A DNA stretch of 64,000 nt from Ancylobacter polymorphus (GTDB lineage Bacteria; Pseudomonadota; Alphaproteobacteria; Rhizobiales; Xanthobacteraceae): positions 124,001 through 188,000 of the forward strand of contig NZ_JAUSUI010000009.1 in the NCBI RefSeq assembly GCF_030813495.1, in the 5' to 3' direction. A model generated the notes under the pieces. The model ran no database searches. It was given only the letters and a program-made list of their open reading frames with translations, and was not told the origin of the DNA. The translations under genes and the position numbers were made by a program. Below, in pieces: positions 17,263-25,890 of the stretch (its first letter is position 1; each line of letters begins with the position of its first letter).

Positions 17263-19122
17263 TCAGCGCCGCGCGAACAGGCGCTCTATGTCGGCCAGCG
17301 CCAGGGTGACGAAGGTCGGCCGGCCATGATTGCACTGCGCGGCGTTCGGCGTCTCCTCCATCTCGCGCAGCAGGGCGTTCATCTCCTCCACCCGCAGCCG
17401 GCGGCCGGCGCGCACGGAGCCATGGCAGGCCATGGTAGCGGCGATGTGGAGCAGCCGGCGTTCCAGCGGCAGCGCGTCGTCCCATTCCGCCGCGTGCTCG
17501 GCGAGTTCGCGCACCAGCGCGGAAATGTCGGCATCGCCCAAAAGGGCCGGCACCTCCCGCACCAGCAGCGCGCCGGGACCGAAGGGCTCGATGACGAGGC
17601 CGAGCTTTTCCAGCGCCTCGGCCCGCTCGGTCAGGCGCGCCGCCTCGGAGGGGTCGAGCTCCACCACCAGCGGCACCAGCAGCATCTGCCGGGCGAGACC
17701 GTCGCGTTCCATCGCGGCTTTCAGCTTTTCATAGACGATGCGCTCATGGGCGGCGTGCTGGTCGATCACCACGACGCCGTCACGGGTCTGGGCGATGATA
17801 TAGGTCTCGTGCAGCTGCGCCCTCGCGGCGCCGAGCGGGCGCTCCAGCGCCTCCGGCGCGGCGGGGGCGGCATTGGCGCGGGCATCGGCTCCGGGCGCGA
17901 GGGCGAGGCCGAGACCACCGCTCGGCGAGTGGCCGGGAGCGTCGAAATCGAAGCGGGCGGGCGCCTCATTCAATCCGGGCGCGCGCGGATCGGCCAGGCC
18001 CTCCGGTGCCGCCCAGGAGCGGGTCCAGTCATAGGCGCCCGGCCGCGCCTCGGGGCGATAATCGGTCGAAAAATCGCGTCGCGCGAACTGTGCCAGCCGG
18101 TCGGCGGCGGTGGAGGCGGTGCGCGGCACACCGGCGTTCAGCGCATCGGTGAGGGTGCGCACGATCAGCGCCCGGATGTTGCCGGCGTCGCGGAAGCGCA
18201 CCTCGGTCTTGGCGGGGTGGACGTTCACATCCACCTCGCGCGGGTCGAGATCGAGGAATAGCGCCGTCACCGGGTGCCGGTCGGAGGGCAAAAGGTCGGC
18301 ATAGGCGGCGCGGATGGCGCCGATCAGCACCTTGTCGCGCACCGGGCGGCCATTGACGAACAGATATTGCGACAGCGAATTGGCCTTGGAATAGGTCGGC
18401 AGGCCGGCGAGGCCGGAGAGCCGTGCGCCCTCGCGCACGCCTTCGACATCGAGCGCGTTGCCGCCGGCCTCCGCGCCCAGCACATCGGCGATGCGCGCGC
18501 GCTGTCCGGCCGCATCGCGCGCGCGGGCCGGCCAGGTAATCGGCGCGCGGTCATCGGTGACGAGGGTGAAGCCGACCTCAGGCCGCGCCAGAGCGAGGCG
18601 CTTGACCGTGTCCACCGCCGCCGCCGTTTCCGCCCGCTCGGATTTGAGGAATTTCAGCCGCGCCGGCGTGGCGAAGAACAGATCGCGCACTTCCACCCGC
18701 GTGCCGAAGCCGAGCGCCGCCGGGCGCACTGGGGATTTCACCCCGCCCTCAACGCGGATCTCATGGGCGCTGTCGCTGCCCTTCGGGCGGCTGGTAATGG
18801 TGAGCCGCGCCACGGCGCCGATGGAGGGCAGCGCCTCGCCGCGAAAGCCGAGCGTGTGGATGGCGAGCAAATCCTCGCTGTCGAGCTTGGAGGTGGCATG
18901 GCGCTCCACCGCCAGCGCCAGTTCCTCCGCGTTCATGCCGCCGCCATCGTCGGTGACGCGCATCAGCCGCCGGCCGCCGCCATCAATGACGATTTCCACG
19001 CGTGTGGCGCCAGCGTCGAGTGCGTTCTCGACGATTTCCTTCAGCGCCGCCGCCGGGCGCTCCACCACCTCGCCGGCCGCGATGCGGTCGACCAGTGTGG
19101 AAGGCAGCAGGCGCAGCGGCAT
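17263..19122 (-). CDS. mutL: DNA mismatch repair protein MutL
   Basis: GHKL-type ATPase linking MutS to strand incision; 619 residues. The N-terminal ATPase motifs are [20 protein letters not shown] and [14 protein letters not shown] Pro/Ala-rich linker covers about residues 335-420. The C-terminal dimerisation domain contains [12 protein letters not shown], which matches the metal-binding endonuclease motif DQHA-x2-E-x4-E. This MutL therefore probably nicks DNA itself, as in bacteria without MutH. It sits oddly between puuB and the pot genes, all on the minus strand. Confidence 0.96.
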   Translation of the reverse strand: MPLRLLPSTLVDRIAAGEVVERPAAALKEIVENALDAGATRVEIVIDGGGRRLMRVTDDGGGMNAEELALAVERHATSKLDSEDLLAIHTLGFRGEALPSIGAVARLTITSRPKGSDSAHEIRVEGGVKSPVRPAALGFGTRVEVRDLFFATPARLKFLKSERAETAAAVDTVKRLALARPEVGFTLVTDDRAPITWPARARDAAGQRARIADVLGAEAGGNALDVEGVREGARLSGLAGLPTYSKANSLSQYLFVNGRPVRDKVLIGAIRAAYADLLPSDRHPVTALFLDLDPREVDVNVHPAKTEVRFRDAGNIRALIVRTLTDALNAGVPRTASTAADRLAQFARRDFSTDYRPEARPGAYDWTRSWAAPEGLADPRAPGLNEAPARFDFDAPGHSPSGGLGLALAPGADARANAAPAAPEALERPLGAARAQLHETYIIAQTRDGVVVIDQHAAHERIVYEKLKAAMERDGLARQMLLVPLVVELDPSEAARLTERAEALEKLGLVIEPFGPGALLVREVPALLGDADISALVRELAEHAAEWDDALPLERRLLHIAATMACHGSVRAGRRLRVEEMNALLREMEETPNAAQCNHGRPTFVTLALADIERLFARR

Positions 19123-19220
19123 GATGGGTCCGGGAACGATTCGGGGGCGATGGCGGCCCGACTATAGCAGGCGCGCGGCCCGCGCGCCCGATCCAGTGCT
19201 CCGAGCTTTGGTCCGTGGTC

Positions 19221-19249
19221 TTCAAGGCCGGCCGGTAGCCGGCCTTGAA
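19221..19249 (-). terminator. Perfect 12-bp hairpin between potI and mutL
   Basis: TTCAAGGCCGGC (19221-19232) and GCCGGCCTTGAA (19238-19249) form a perfect stem with a five-base loop, just downstream of the potI stop on the minus strand. No T-run follows, so this could be a terminator of the pot operon or a dispersed palindrome. Confidence 0.45.
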
Positions 19250-19282
19250 GCAGGACAGGCGGAGAGGCCTTGCCGGGCTCCC

Positions 19283-20101
19283 TTACCCCGCCGCCGCCAG
19301 ACGCTCGGCCTTTTCGCGCTCGACTTCCTGCCGCTTGGTCATGATCGAGGCGAAGATCACCACCACCGTGACGATGCCGATGAGGATGGTGCAGGCAGCG
19401 TTGATTTCCGGCGTCACGCCGAGACGCACCTGGGAATAGATGCGCATCGGCAGGGTGGTGGCGCCGGGGCCGGTGGTGAAGCTGGCGATGACGAGATCGT
19501 CCAGCGACAGGGTGAAGGCGAGCATCCACCCCGAGATCACCGCCGGCAGGATGATCGGCAGCGTCACCACGAAGAAGGTCTTGAAGGGCGGGCAGCCGAG
19601 ATCTTGTGCCGCCTCTTCCAGTGAGCGGTCGAAAGTGACGAGGCGCGACTGCACCACCACCGAGACGAAGCACAGGGTGAAGGTGATGTGGGCGAGGGTG
19701 ATGGTCCAGAAGCCGCGATCGATGCCGACGGCGACGAACAGCAGCAGCAGCGACAGGCCGGTGATGACTTCCGGCATGACCAGCGGCGCATAGACCATGC
19801 CAGAGAACAGGGTGCGGCCGAAGAAGCGCCCGTAGCGGGTGAGCGCGATCGCCGCCAGCGTGCCGAGCACGGTGGCGACGGTGGCGGTGAGGAAGGCGAC
19901 GCGCAGCGTCACCCAGGCGGCGTCGAGCAGTTGCTCGTTCTGGAACAGCTGCACATACCAGTGGGTGGAAAAGCCCGCCCACACCGTCACCATGCGCGAG
20001 GCGTTGAAGGAGTAGATCACCAGCAGGATGATCGGGATGTAGAGGAAGGCGAAGCCCAGCGTGATCGAGGTCACGTTGAACCAGGAGAGACCCTTGCGCA
20101 T
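19283..20101 (-). CDS. potI: Putrescine-type ABC transporter permease (PotI/PotC family)
   Basis: Second permease of a polyamine-type importer, 272 residues with six predicted membrane helices. The cytoplasmic EAA loop that docks on the ATPase reads EEAAQDLGCPPFKTFF (near residue 160). The FTLSLDDLVIASFTTGPG stretch is typical of PotC/PotI proteins. Its ATG at 20101 overlaps the potH stop (TGATG), so the two are translationally coupled. A longer reading frame upstream is an artefact inside potH. Confidence 0.92.
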   Translation of the reverse strand: MRKGLSWFNVTSITLGFAFLYIPIILLVIYSFNASRMVTVWAGFSTHWYVQLFQNEQLLDAAWVTLRVAFLTATVATVLGTLAAIALTRYGRFFGRTLFSGMVYAPLVMPEVITGLSLLLLFVAVGIDRGFWTITLAHITFTLCFVSVVVQSRLVTFDRSLEEAAQDLGCPPFKTFFVVTLPIILPAVISGWMLAFTLSLDDLVIASFTTGPGATTLPMRIYSQVRLGVTPEINAACTILIGIVTVVVIFASIMTKRQEVEREKAERLAAAG

Positions 20102-21012
20102 CAGCGTCGCTCCACTTCGCGAGCCTGGAGGTTCTGGTAGAAGACGATCGGGATCACCAGCACCATCAACAGCAGCACCGCCACCGCCGAGGAGACGGTC
20201 CAGGAGCGGTTCACCGAGAATTCGGTCCACAGCACCTTGCCGATCATCAGCGTGTCCGAGCCGCCGAGCAGGTCGGGGATGACGAATTCGCCCACTGCCG
20301 GGATGAAGCACAGCAGGCAGCCGGCGAACACGCCCGGCAGCGAGAGCGGCCAGGTGATCTTCCAGAAGGCGGCGAGGGGCGGGCAGCCGAGATCGGCGGC
20401 GGCTTCCAGCAGCGTCTCGTCCATCTTCTCCAGCGCCGAATAGAGCGGCAGGATCATGAAGGGCAGGTAGGAATAGACGATGCCGATATAGACCGCCGTG
20501 TCGGTGGCGAGAATTTGCAGCGGCGCGTCGCGGTCGACGATGCCGAGCGCGAACAGCAGCTGGTTGAGCAGCCCTTCCGGCGAGAGGATGCCGATCCACG
20601 CATAGACGCGGATCAGGAACGAGGTCCAGAACGGCAGGATGACCAGCATCAGCAGCGTCGGGCGGATGGATTTCGGCGCACGCGCCATGCCATAGGCGAT
20701 GGGATAGCCGACCACCAGCAGCAGCAGGGTGGAGATGCCGGCGATCCAGAGGCTGGAGCCATAGGCCTCGATGAACTCATTGTCCCACGAGAGCACATAG
20801 CCGTAATTCTCGAAGGACAGTTCACCGAGCGCGTCCTTGAACGCGGCCCAGCCCTCCGAGAGATCAAAGATCGGGACATAGGGTGGCTGCGCGATCGCGT
20901 CCTGCGACAGGCTGATCTTGAAGACGATCAGGAACGGGATCAGGAACAGCGCGAGCAGCCAGAGATAGGGGACGGTGAGGACCAGCCATCGCCCGTTCGC
21001 CTTGCTTGCCAT
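20101..21012 (-). CDS. potH: Putrescine-type ABC transporter permease (PotH/PotB family)
   Basis: First permease of the polyamine importer, 303 residues with a long periplasmic loop after the first helix, as in PotH. The EAA loop is LLEAAADLGCPPLAAFWKI. PAVGEFVIPDLLGG is characteristic of PotB/PotH. It overlaps potI at its 3' end and follows potG by 10 bases. No periplasmic binding protein (PotF) is encoded in this block, so one must be supplied from elsewhere. Confidence 0.92.
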   Translation of the reverse strand: MASKANGRWLVLTVPYLWLLALFLIPFLIVFKISLSQDAIAQPPYVPIFDLSEGWAAFKDALGELSFENYGYVLSWDNEFIEAYGSSLWIAGISTLLLLVVGYPIAYGMARAPKSIRPTLLMLVILPFWTSFLIRVYAWIGILSPEGLLNQLLFALGIVDRDAPLQILATDTAVYIGIVYSYLPFMILPLYSALEKMDETLLEAAADLGCPPLAAFWKITWPLSLPGVFAGCLLCFIPAVGEFVIPDLLGGSDTLMIGKVLWTEFSVNRSWTVSSAVAVLLLMVLVIPIVFYQNLQAREVERR

Positions 21013-21022
21013 GGTGGCCTCC

Positions 21023-22198
21023 TCAGCTCGTCAGGACCACGCCGGCATCGGGCGAGAAGTACACATAGACCTTGTCGTCCCAGGTGATGGGGCGCTCGAC
21101 CATGCGGGTGAGGTTCGGCTTGGCGGCTTTGACGCGCGTGCCGCCGGGCAGCTCGACATGGAAGATCGAGAGATCGCCGAGATAGCCGATGTCCCAGATT
21201 TCGCCCTGCAGGCAGTTGATGCCGGTGTCGGCGGGCGGGTCGAGCTCGACCCGCATCTTTTCCGGCCGCAGGGCGATGGCGACGCTGTCGCCGGGCTTCA
21301 CCGCGCAGTCCTGGGCGATGCGGAAGCGCCGCTCCGGCGCCACGCTCGGCCGCAGCGTGACCATGCCGCCCTCCACCGCCTCGACCGTGGCGTCGAGAAT
21401 GTTCACATCGCCGACGAAATCGGCGACGTAGCGGGAATTGGGGTGCTCATAGATCACCGCCGGCGGGGCGACCTGCACCAATTTGCCGTGATTCATCACC
21501 GCGATGCGGTCGGCCACCGTCATCGCCTCTTCCTGGTCGTGGGTGACGATCAGGAAGGTCATGCCGAGCTCCATCTGGATGTCCATGAGCTCGAACTGGG
21601 TCTCCTCGCGCAGCTTCTTGTCGAGCGCGCCGAGCGGCTCGTCCAAGAGCAGCACCTTGGGCCGCTTGGCGAGCGAGCGGGCGAGCGCCACGCGCTGGCG
21701 CTGGCCGCCGGACAGCTGATGCGGCTTGCGCTTGGCGAATTTCTCAAGCTTCACCAGCTTGAGCATCTCCTCCACGCGGGCGGCGATGGCGCCCTTCTCC
21801 ATCCGGTCCTGGCGCAAGCCGAAGGCGATGTTGTCCCACACGCTCATATGCGGGAACAGCGCGTAGGACTGGAACATCATGTTGGTCTGCCGCTTGTAGG
21901 GCGGCGTGCCGACGAGATCGTGCCCGGCGAGGGTGATCTGCCCCTCGGTCGGGTCCTCGAAGCCGGCGAGCATGCGCATCAGCGTGGTCTTGCCACAGCC
22001 GGACGGGCCGAGCAGGGCGAAGAATTCGCGCTCATAGATGTCGAGGGAGAGGTTGTCGACGGCGGTGAACTCGCCGAAGCGCTTGGTGACGTTCTTGTAG
22101 CTGATCAGCGGGACGGCCTGCGGGTCGTTCCAGGGAGCGAACTTCCGGCGGATGCCGCCAATGGTCTTCTGCGTCTTTTCGGTGACGCCGGTGCTCAT
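21023..22198 (-). CDS. potG: Putrescine-type ABC transporter ATP-binding protein (PotG/PotA family)
   Basis: ATPase subunit of 391 residues. Walker A is LGPSGCGKTTLMRML, the signature is HQLSGGQRQRVALARSL, Walker B is VLLLDEPLGALD and the switch is IVTHDQEEA. The C-terminal third is a TOBE/regulatory domain typical of polyamine and spermidine importers. The N-terminus has the extra 25-30 residue lead of PotG proteins before YKNVTKRFGEF. The ATG at 22198 (MSTGVTEK) is preferred to one at 22270. It leads the potG-potH-potI unit and is divergent from puuA. Confidence 0.92.
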   Translation of the reverse strand: MSTGVTEKTQKTIGGIRRKFAPWNDPQAVPLISYKNVTKRFGEFTAVDNLSLDIYEREFFALLGPSGCGKTTLMRMLAGFEDPTEGQITLAGHDLVGTPPYKRQTNMMFQSYALFPHMSVWDNIAFGLRQDRMEKGAIAARVEEMLKLVKLEKFAKRKPHQLSGGQRQRVALARSLAKRPKVLLLDEPLGALDKKLREETQFELMDIQMELGMTFLIVTHDQEEAMTVADRIAVMNHGKLVQVAPPAVIYEHPNSRYVADFVGDVNILDATVEAVEGGMVTLRPSVAPERRFRIAQDCAVKPGDSVAIALRPEKMRVELDPPADTGINCLQGEIWDIGYLGDLSIFHVELPGGTRVKAAKPNLTRMVERPITWDDKVYVYFSPDAGVVLTS

Positions 22199-22389
22199 GC
22201 TGACTGGTCCCGTTTCCCCGCCGCTTAATGTCGGCGCGTCGACGCTAACCGGCTTCGCGTACCGGCTCAACGCCCCGCTGCGAACAATTTTACCATGCCT
22301 GCAAAGGTGGCGAGGTAGCCCCGCCTTGACGGCAGCAAGCGGGCCGTGATTGCCTCAGGCGGCGCAGAAAGCGCATCAGGAAGGCAATC

Positions 22390-23790
22390 ATGGCCAAGAA
22401 GAAGCGTTCTGATAAGGACGCGGTCGACAATCCCCGCGGCGTCACCACCCTTGCCGAGGCAAAGGCGTGGATGGCTGCGCGCGGCATTACCGAAATCGAA
22501 TGCGCGGTGCCGGATCTCGCCGGCGTCGGACGCGGCAAGATCATGCCGGTCTCCAAGTTCCTGTCCAGCCCGACGATGAACCTGCCGCTCAGCGTGTTCT
22601 TCCAGACCATTTCCGGCGACTACCCCCCTTACGACAATCTCGTCGACTCGGTGGTGGTGGACAGCGACCTGGTGATGGAGCCGGACTTCTCCACCCTCGC
22701 CATCGTGCCCTGGGCGCAGGACCCCACCGCCCAGGTGATCCACGACGCCTTCCACCGCGACGGGCGCCCGGTGGAACTGGCGCCCCGGCAGGTGCTGAAG
22801 AACGTGGTCGATCTCTACGCCAAGAAGGGCTGGAAGGCCGTCGTCGCGCCGGAGATCGAGTTCTATCTCGTCGAGCCGAACACCGACGCCGACTACCCGC
22901 TCAAGCCGCCCATCGGCCGTTCGGGCCGGCCGGAAATCGGCCGCCAGTCCTATTCGATCCAGGCGGTGAACGAGTTCGACGCCCTGTTCGAGGACATGTA
23001 CGACTACTCCGAGGCGCAGGGCCTGGAGATCGACACGCTGATCCATGAGGACGGCGCGGCGCAGATGGAAATCAACCTTCTGCACGGCGATCCCATCGTG
23101 CTCGCCGACCAGGTCTATCTGTTCAAGCGCACGATCCGCGAGGCGGCGCTGCAGCACAAGATCTACGCCACCTTCATGGCCAAGCCCATCGCCGACGAGC
23201 CGGGCTCGGCCATGCACATCCACCAATCCATCGTGGATGGCGAGACGGGGCGCAACATCTTCTCCGACGCCGATGGCGACCCGACGCCGGAGTTCTTCTC
23301 CTTCATCGCCGGCCAGCAGCGCTATCTGCCGGCGGTCATGTCGATCCTCGCGCCTTACGTGAACTCCTACCGCCGGCTGACGCGCGATTCGATGGCGCCG
23401 ATCAACGTCCAGTGGGGCTATGACAACCGCACGGCCGGCCTGCGCATTCCGCCCTCCTCGCCGGCGGCGCGGCGGGTGGAGAACCGGGTGCCGTCCTCCG
23501 ACGCCAACCCCTATCTCGTGATCGCCGCCTCGCTCGCCTGCGGCTATCTCGGCATGGTGGAAGGGCTGCGCCCGACCGAGCCGCTGGAAGCCGACGCCAA
23601 GGGGCTCGATTTCGAGCTGCCGCGCGGCCTGCTCGAAGCGGTGGCGGCGCTGCAGCACTCGGAGGAAATCGCCACGGTGCTCGGGCCGTCTTTCGTCAAG
23701 ACCTATACGGCGGTGAAGCAGACCGAGTTCGACACCTTCATGCGGGTGATCTCGCCCTGGGAGCGGGAATATCTGCTGCTGAACGTGTGA
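22390..23790 (+). CDS. puuA: Glutamine synthetase family protein, probable gamma-glutamylputrescine synthetase
   Basis: ATP-dependent ligase of 466 residues, glutamine synthetase fold. Metal and ATP motifs in order are VVAPEIEFYLVEP, DGAAQMEINLLHGDP, FMAKPIADEPGSAMHIHQS and the late INVQWGYDNRTAGLRIP. An N-terminal beta-grasp region covers about residues 20-110. It lacks the adenylylation-loop features of GlnA. The divergent pot transporter and nearby puuB favour the role of joining glutamate to imported putrescine. AGGAAGGC precedes the ATG. Confidence 0.88.
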   Translation: MAKKKRSDKDAVDNPRGVTTLAEAKAWMAARGITEIECAVPDLAGVGRGKIMPVSKFLSSPTMNLPLSVFFQTISGDYPPYDNLVDSVVVDSDLVMEPDFSTLAIVPWAQDPTAQVIHDAFHRDGRPVELAPRQVLKNVVDLYAKKGWKAVVAPEIEFYLVEPNTDADYPLKPPIGRSGRPEIGRQSYSIQAVNEFDALFEDMYDYSEAQGLEIDTLIHEDGAAQMEINLLHGDPIVLADQVYLFKRTIREAALQHKIYATFMAKPIADEPGSAMHIHQSIVDGETGRNIFSDADGDPTPEFFSFIAGQQRYLPAVMSILAPYVNSYRRLTRDSMAPINVQWGYDNRTAGLRIPPSSPAARRVENRVPSSDANPYLVIAASLACGYLGMVEGLRPTEPLEADAKGLDFELPRGLLEAVAALQHSEEIATVLGPSFVKTYTAVKQTEFDTFMRVISPWEREYLLLNV

Positions 23791-23796
23791 GCTTAA

Positions 23797-23819
23797 CCCC
23801 CTCCCCGGCGGGGAGGGGG
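23797..23819 (+). terminator. GC-rich hairpin after puuA
   Basis: CCCCCTCCCC (23797-23806) and GGGGAGGGGG (23810-23819) form a ten-pair stem six bases after the puuA stop. There is no T-run, so termination is likely but not certain; this is also a common dispersed palindrome in high-GC alphaproteobacteria. Confidence 0.45.
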
Positions 23820-23906
23820 CCATTATCGCCAGCGTGCTTCGAGTCCGGCCTTGCGGCCGGCACCTCGGCATGATGAAGGGGGTGACGGGCAACCCAGCCA
23901 GCGCGC

Positions 23907-23946
23907 CGTCATCTTGAGGTGTGAGCGCAGCGAGCCTCGAAGGATT
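23907..23946. repeat. Dispersed palindromic repeat (rhizobial REP-like)
   Basis: The unit GTCATCTTGAGG...CCTCGAAGGAT is an imperfect inverted repeat around GAGCGCAGCGAG. From memory it matches a repeat scattered between genes of Bradyrhizobium, Rhodopseudomonas and relatives. It lies between puuA and the converging LLM oxidoreductase gene. Confidence 0.65.
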
Positions 23947-23994
23947 GCCCCCTCGGCCAATCAACCGGGCCGCGTTGCCAACGGCCTCAACTCC

Positions 23995-25056
23995 TCACGC
24001 CGCCACCGTCTCTTCCGCCAGAATCTCCCGCACGCGCGGGATGACCCTGGTCCCGTACAGCTCGATGGCGCGCATCATCCGCGCGTGGGAGAGCGGGCCG
24101 GCGCTGTATTTCAGATCGAAGCGCGAGAGGCGCAGCGCCTTCGCCGTCTTGGCGATCTTGCGCGCCACCGTTTCCGGCGAACCGAGATAGAGCGAGCCAT
24201 GGGCGATCTCATGCTCGAAGGCGTCGCGGCCATAGGGCGGCCAGCCGCGCTCGGCGCCGATGCGGTCATGCATGCGCTTGTAGTCAGCGTAGAATTCCTC
24301 GCGCGCCTGCGCGTCGGTGTCGGCGATGTAGCCGTGCGAATGCACCCCGATCGGCTGCACCGTGCCACCAAGCTGGCCGATGGCCTTGTGGTAGAGATCG
24401 ACATAGGGCGCGAAGCGGGCCGGGTTGCCGCCAATGATCGCCAGCATCAGCGGCAGGCCGTAGCGTGCCGCCCGCACGACCGATTCCGGCGAGCCGCCAA
24501 CGCCGATCCAGGTCTTCAGTGTGCCGGATTCCACCAAGGGGTAAACATGCTGGCCCTTGAGCGGCGGGCGCAGCTTGCCCTGCCAGGTGACGCCTTGCGC
24601 GGTGGAATTGTCGCGCAGCAGCGCCGCGAACAGGTCGAGCTTCTCGCTGAACAGCGCTTCATAGTCCTTCAGGTCGAAGCCGAACAGCGGGAAGGATTCG
24701 GTGAAGGAGCCGCGGCCAAGAATGACCTCCGCCCGCCCATTGGACAGCGCATCCACCGTCGCAAAGCGCTGGAACACGCGGATCGGATCGTCGGAGGACA
24801 ACACGGTGACCGCCGAGCCAAGGCGGATGCGCTTGGTCCGCGTGGCCATGCCGGCCAGCACCACTTCCGGCGCGGAGACGGCGAAATCGTCGCGGTGATG
24901 CTCGCCGACGCCGATAAAGTCGATGCCGACCTCATCCGCCAGCACCGCTTCGTCAACCAGATCGCGAATCACCTGGGCGTGGGAGAGCGGGCGCCCATCG
25001 ACGCCGGAGGTCACGTCGCCGAATGTGTCGAGGCCGAGTTCGAGAAGCTGTGCCAT
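23995..25056 (-). CDS. LLM class flavin-dependent oxidoreductase
   Basis: Luciferase-like monooxygenase of 353 residues using reduced flavin in a TIM barrel. Typical segments are GIDFIGVGEHHRDDFAVSAP near residue 46, RIRLGSAVTVLSSDDPIRVFQ near residue 77, TWIGVGGSPESVVRAARYG near residue 170 and GSPETVARKI near residue 295. The substrate is unknown; relatives act on alkanesulfonates, amines or F420-like substrates. The ATG at 25056 gives a normal family N-terminus (MAQLLELGLDTFGD); upstream open frame is not coding. No clear ribosome site is seen. Confidence 0.9.
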   Translation of the reverse strand: MAQLLELGLDTFGDVTSGVDGRPLSHAQVIRDLVDEAVLADEVGIDFIGVGEHHRDDFAVSAPEVVLAGMATRTKRIRLGSAVTVLSSDDPIRVFQRFATVDALSNGRAEVILGRGSFTESFPLFGFDLKDYEALFSEKLDLFAALLRDNSTAQGVTWQGKLRPPLKGQHVYPLVESGTLKTWIGVGGSPESVVRAARYGLPLMLAIIGGNPARFAPYVDLYHKAIGQLGGTVQPIGVHSHGYIADTDAQAREEFYADYKRMHDRIGAERGWPPYGRDAFEHEIAHGSLYLGSPETVARKIAKTAKALRLSRFDLKYSAGPLSHARMMRAIELYGTRVIPRVREILAEETVAA

Positions 25057-25183
25057 GGGAGGGGTCCCCTTCGTGTCCGGCACCGCGCCGGCGCTCCCCA
25101 TATGGACCGGACGCGGCGGGCGCGCATCCCCGGCGGTGCAAGGACAGAATTTCGCTTCTGCAAGCACCGCCGGCGGAGGGCAC

Positions 25184-25213
25184 AAAAAAAGCCCGCTGGA
25201 CCAGCCAGCGGGC
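25184..25213 (-). terminator. Rho-independent terminator of the DUF1127 gene
   Basis: On the minus strand, GCCCGCTGG and CCAGCGGGC (25205-25213 and 25191-25199) form a nine-pair stem with a five-base loop, followed by seven Ts (25184-25190 on the plus strand are As). It lies about 80 bases past the DUF1127 stop. Confidence 0.85.
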
Positions 25214-25294
25214 TTCAAGTCGGCGACACGAGGGGGTCGATGTCGCCGTAAACTCGTCCGGGCGGCCGGGGCCGCGACGAAAGGGCGGGCATGG

Positions 25295-25699
25295 TCAGCC
25301 GCAGGAGACGGGAGTGTCCTGGCGGGGGGTGACGGGCAAAAGACCGTCGGCACGGCGGTCGCGCGCGGCCTTGCCGGCGGCGTCCTGCCTTGCGGCCTCG
25401 CGCAGCGCCTCGCGCATGGTCGAGCGGCGGGCGGCGCGGCGTTCCACCGAGCGGACCACGAGCACGGCTGTCGGGTCCTGCCACAGCGGGCCGGACGAGG
25501 CGTCGAGCAGGTCGCCGCGGGTGAGGCCGATATCGCGCAGCATGCGGTCATCGAAGCCGCCGAGCTGGGCGATGTGACGCCGGCGGGCAACCGCCTTGAT
25601 GAACTGGATGGACCCCATGAGAGCGGCGATCAGCAGCCCGCTCGCCGCGGTACCGAACGAGGAGAAGGGCTTTCTCCGGACTTCGCCAACAAACGACAT
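25295..25699 (-). CDS. DUF1127 domain-containing protein
   Basis: Protein of 134 residues containing the short DUF1127 motif RRRHIAQLGGFDDRMLRDIGLTRGDL (about residues 33-60, shown here in part: LGGFDDRMLRDIGL). DUF1127 proteins of alphaproteobacteria are small, arginine-rich and linked to RNA binding, phosphate and carbon metabolism. Here a hydrophobic segment (GLLIAALMGSIQFI) precedes it and an arginine-rich tail of about 70 residues follows, making it longer than most. GGAGG seven bases before the ATG at 25699 decides the start. It is divergent from the LysR gene. Confidence 0.72.
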   Translation of the reverse strand: MSFVGEVRRKPFSSFGTAASGLLIAALMGSIQFIKAVARRRHIAQLGGFDDRMLRDIGLTRGDLLDASSGPLWQDPTAVLVVRSVERRAARRSTMREALREAARQDAAGKAARDRRADGLLPVTPRQDTPVSCG

Positions 25700-25847
25700 C
25701 GTATCCTCCATGTGCCGGCCACGCGGCGACGATGCTGGGTTCTGATCTCGGGGAGGCGCCGGGGCCACCCGATCTCGACATCGTCCGTTCGCGGCGGGAT
25801 CGTTATGAAGGAGCGAGATCAATCACACTAGCGAATGTTTATGATCG

Positions 25848-25860
25848 CTGATATCATCAG
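25848..25860. promoter_or_regulatory. Candidate LysR-type binding palindrome
   Basis: CTGAT-ATC-ATCAG, a perfect interrupted palindrome with T-N(x)-A character, lies in AT-rich DNA between the divergent DUF1127 and LysR genes, 31 bases before the LysR start. ATTGATGAT directly after it could be a half-site. Confidence 0.45.
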
Positions 25861-25890
25861 GATTGATGATAGGCCATCGTGAGGGCTCCG

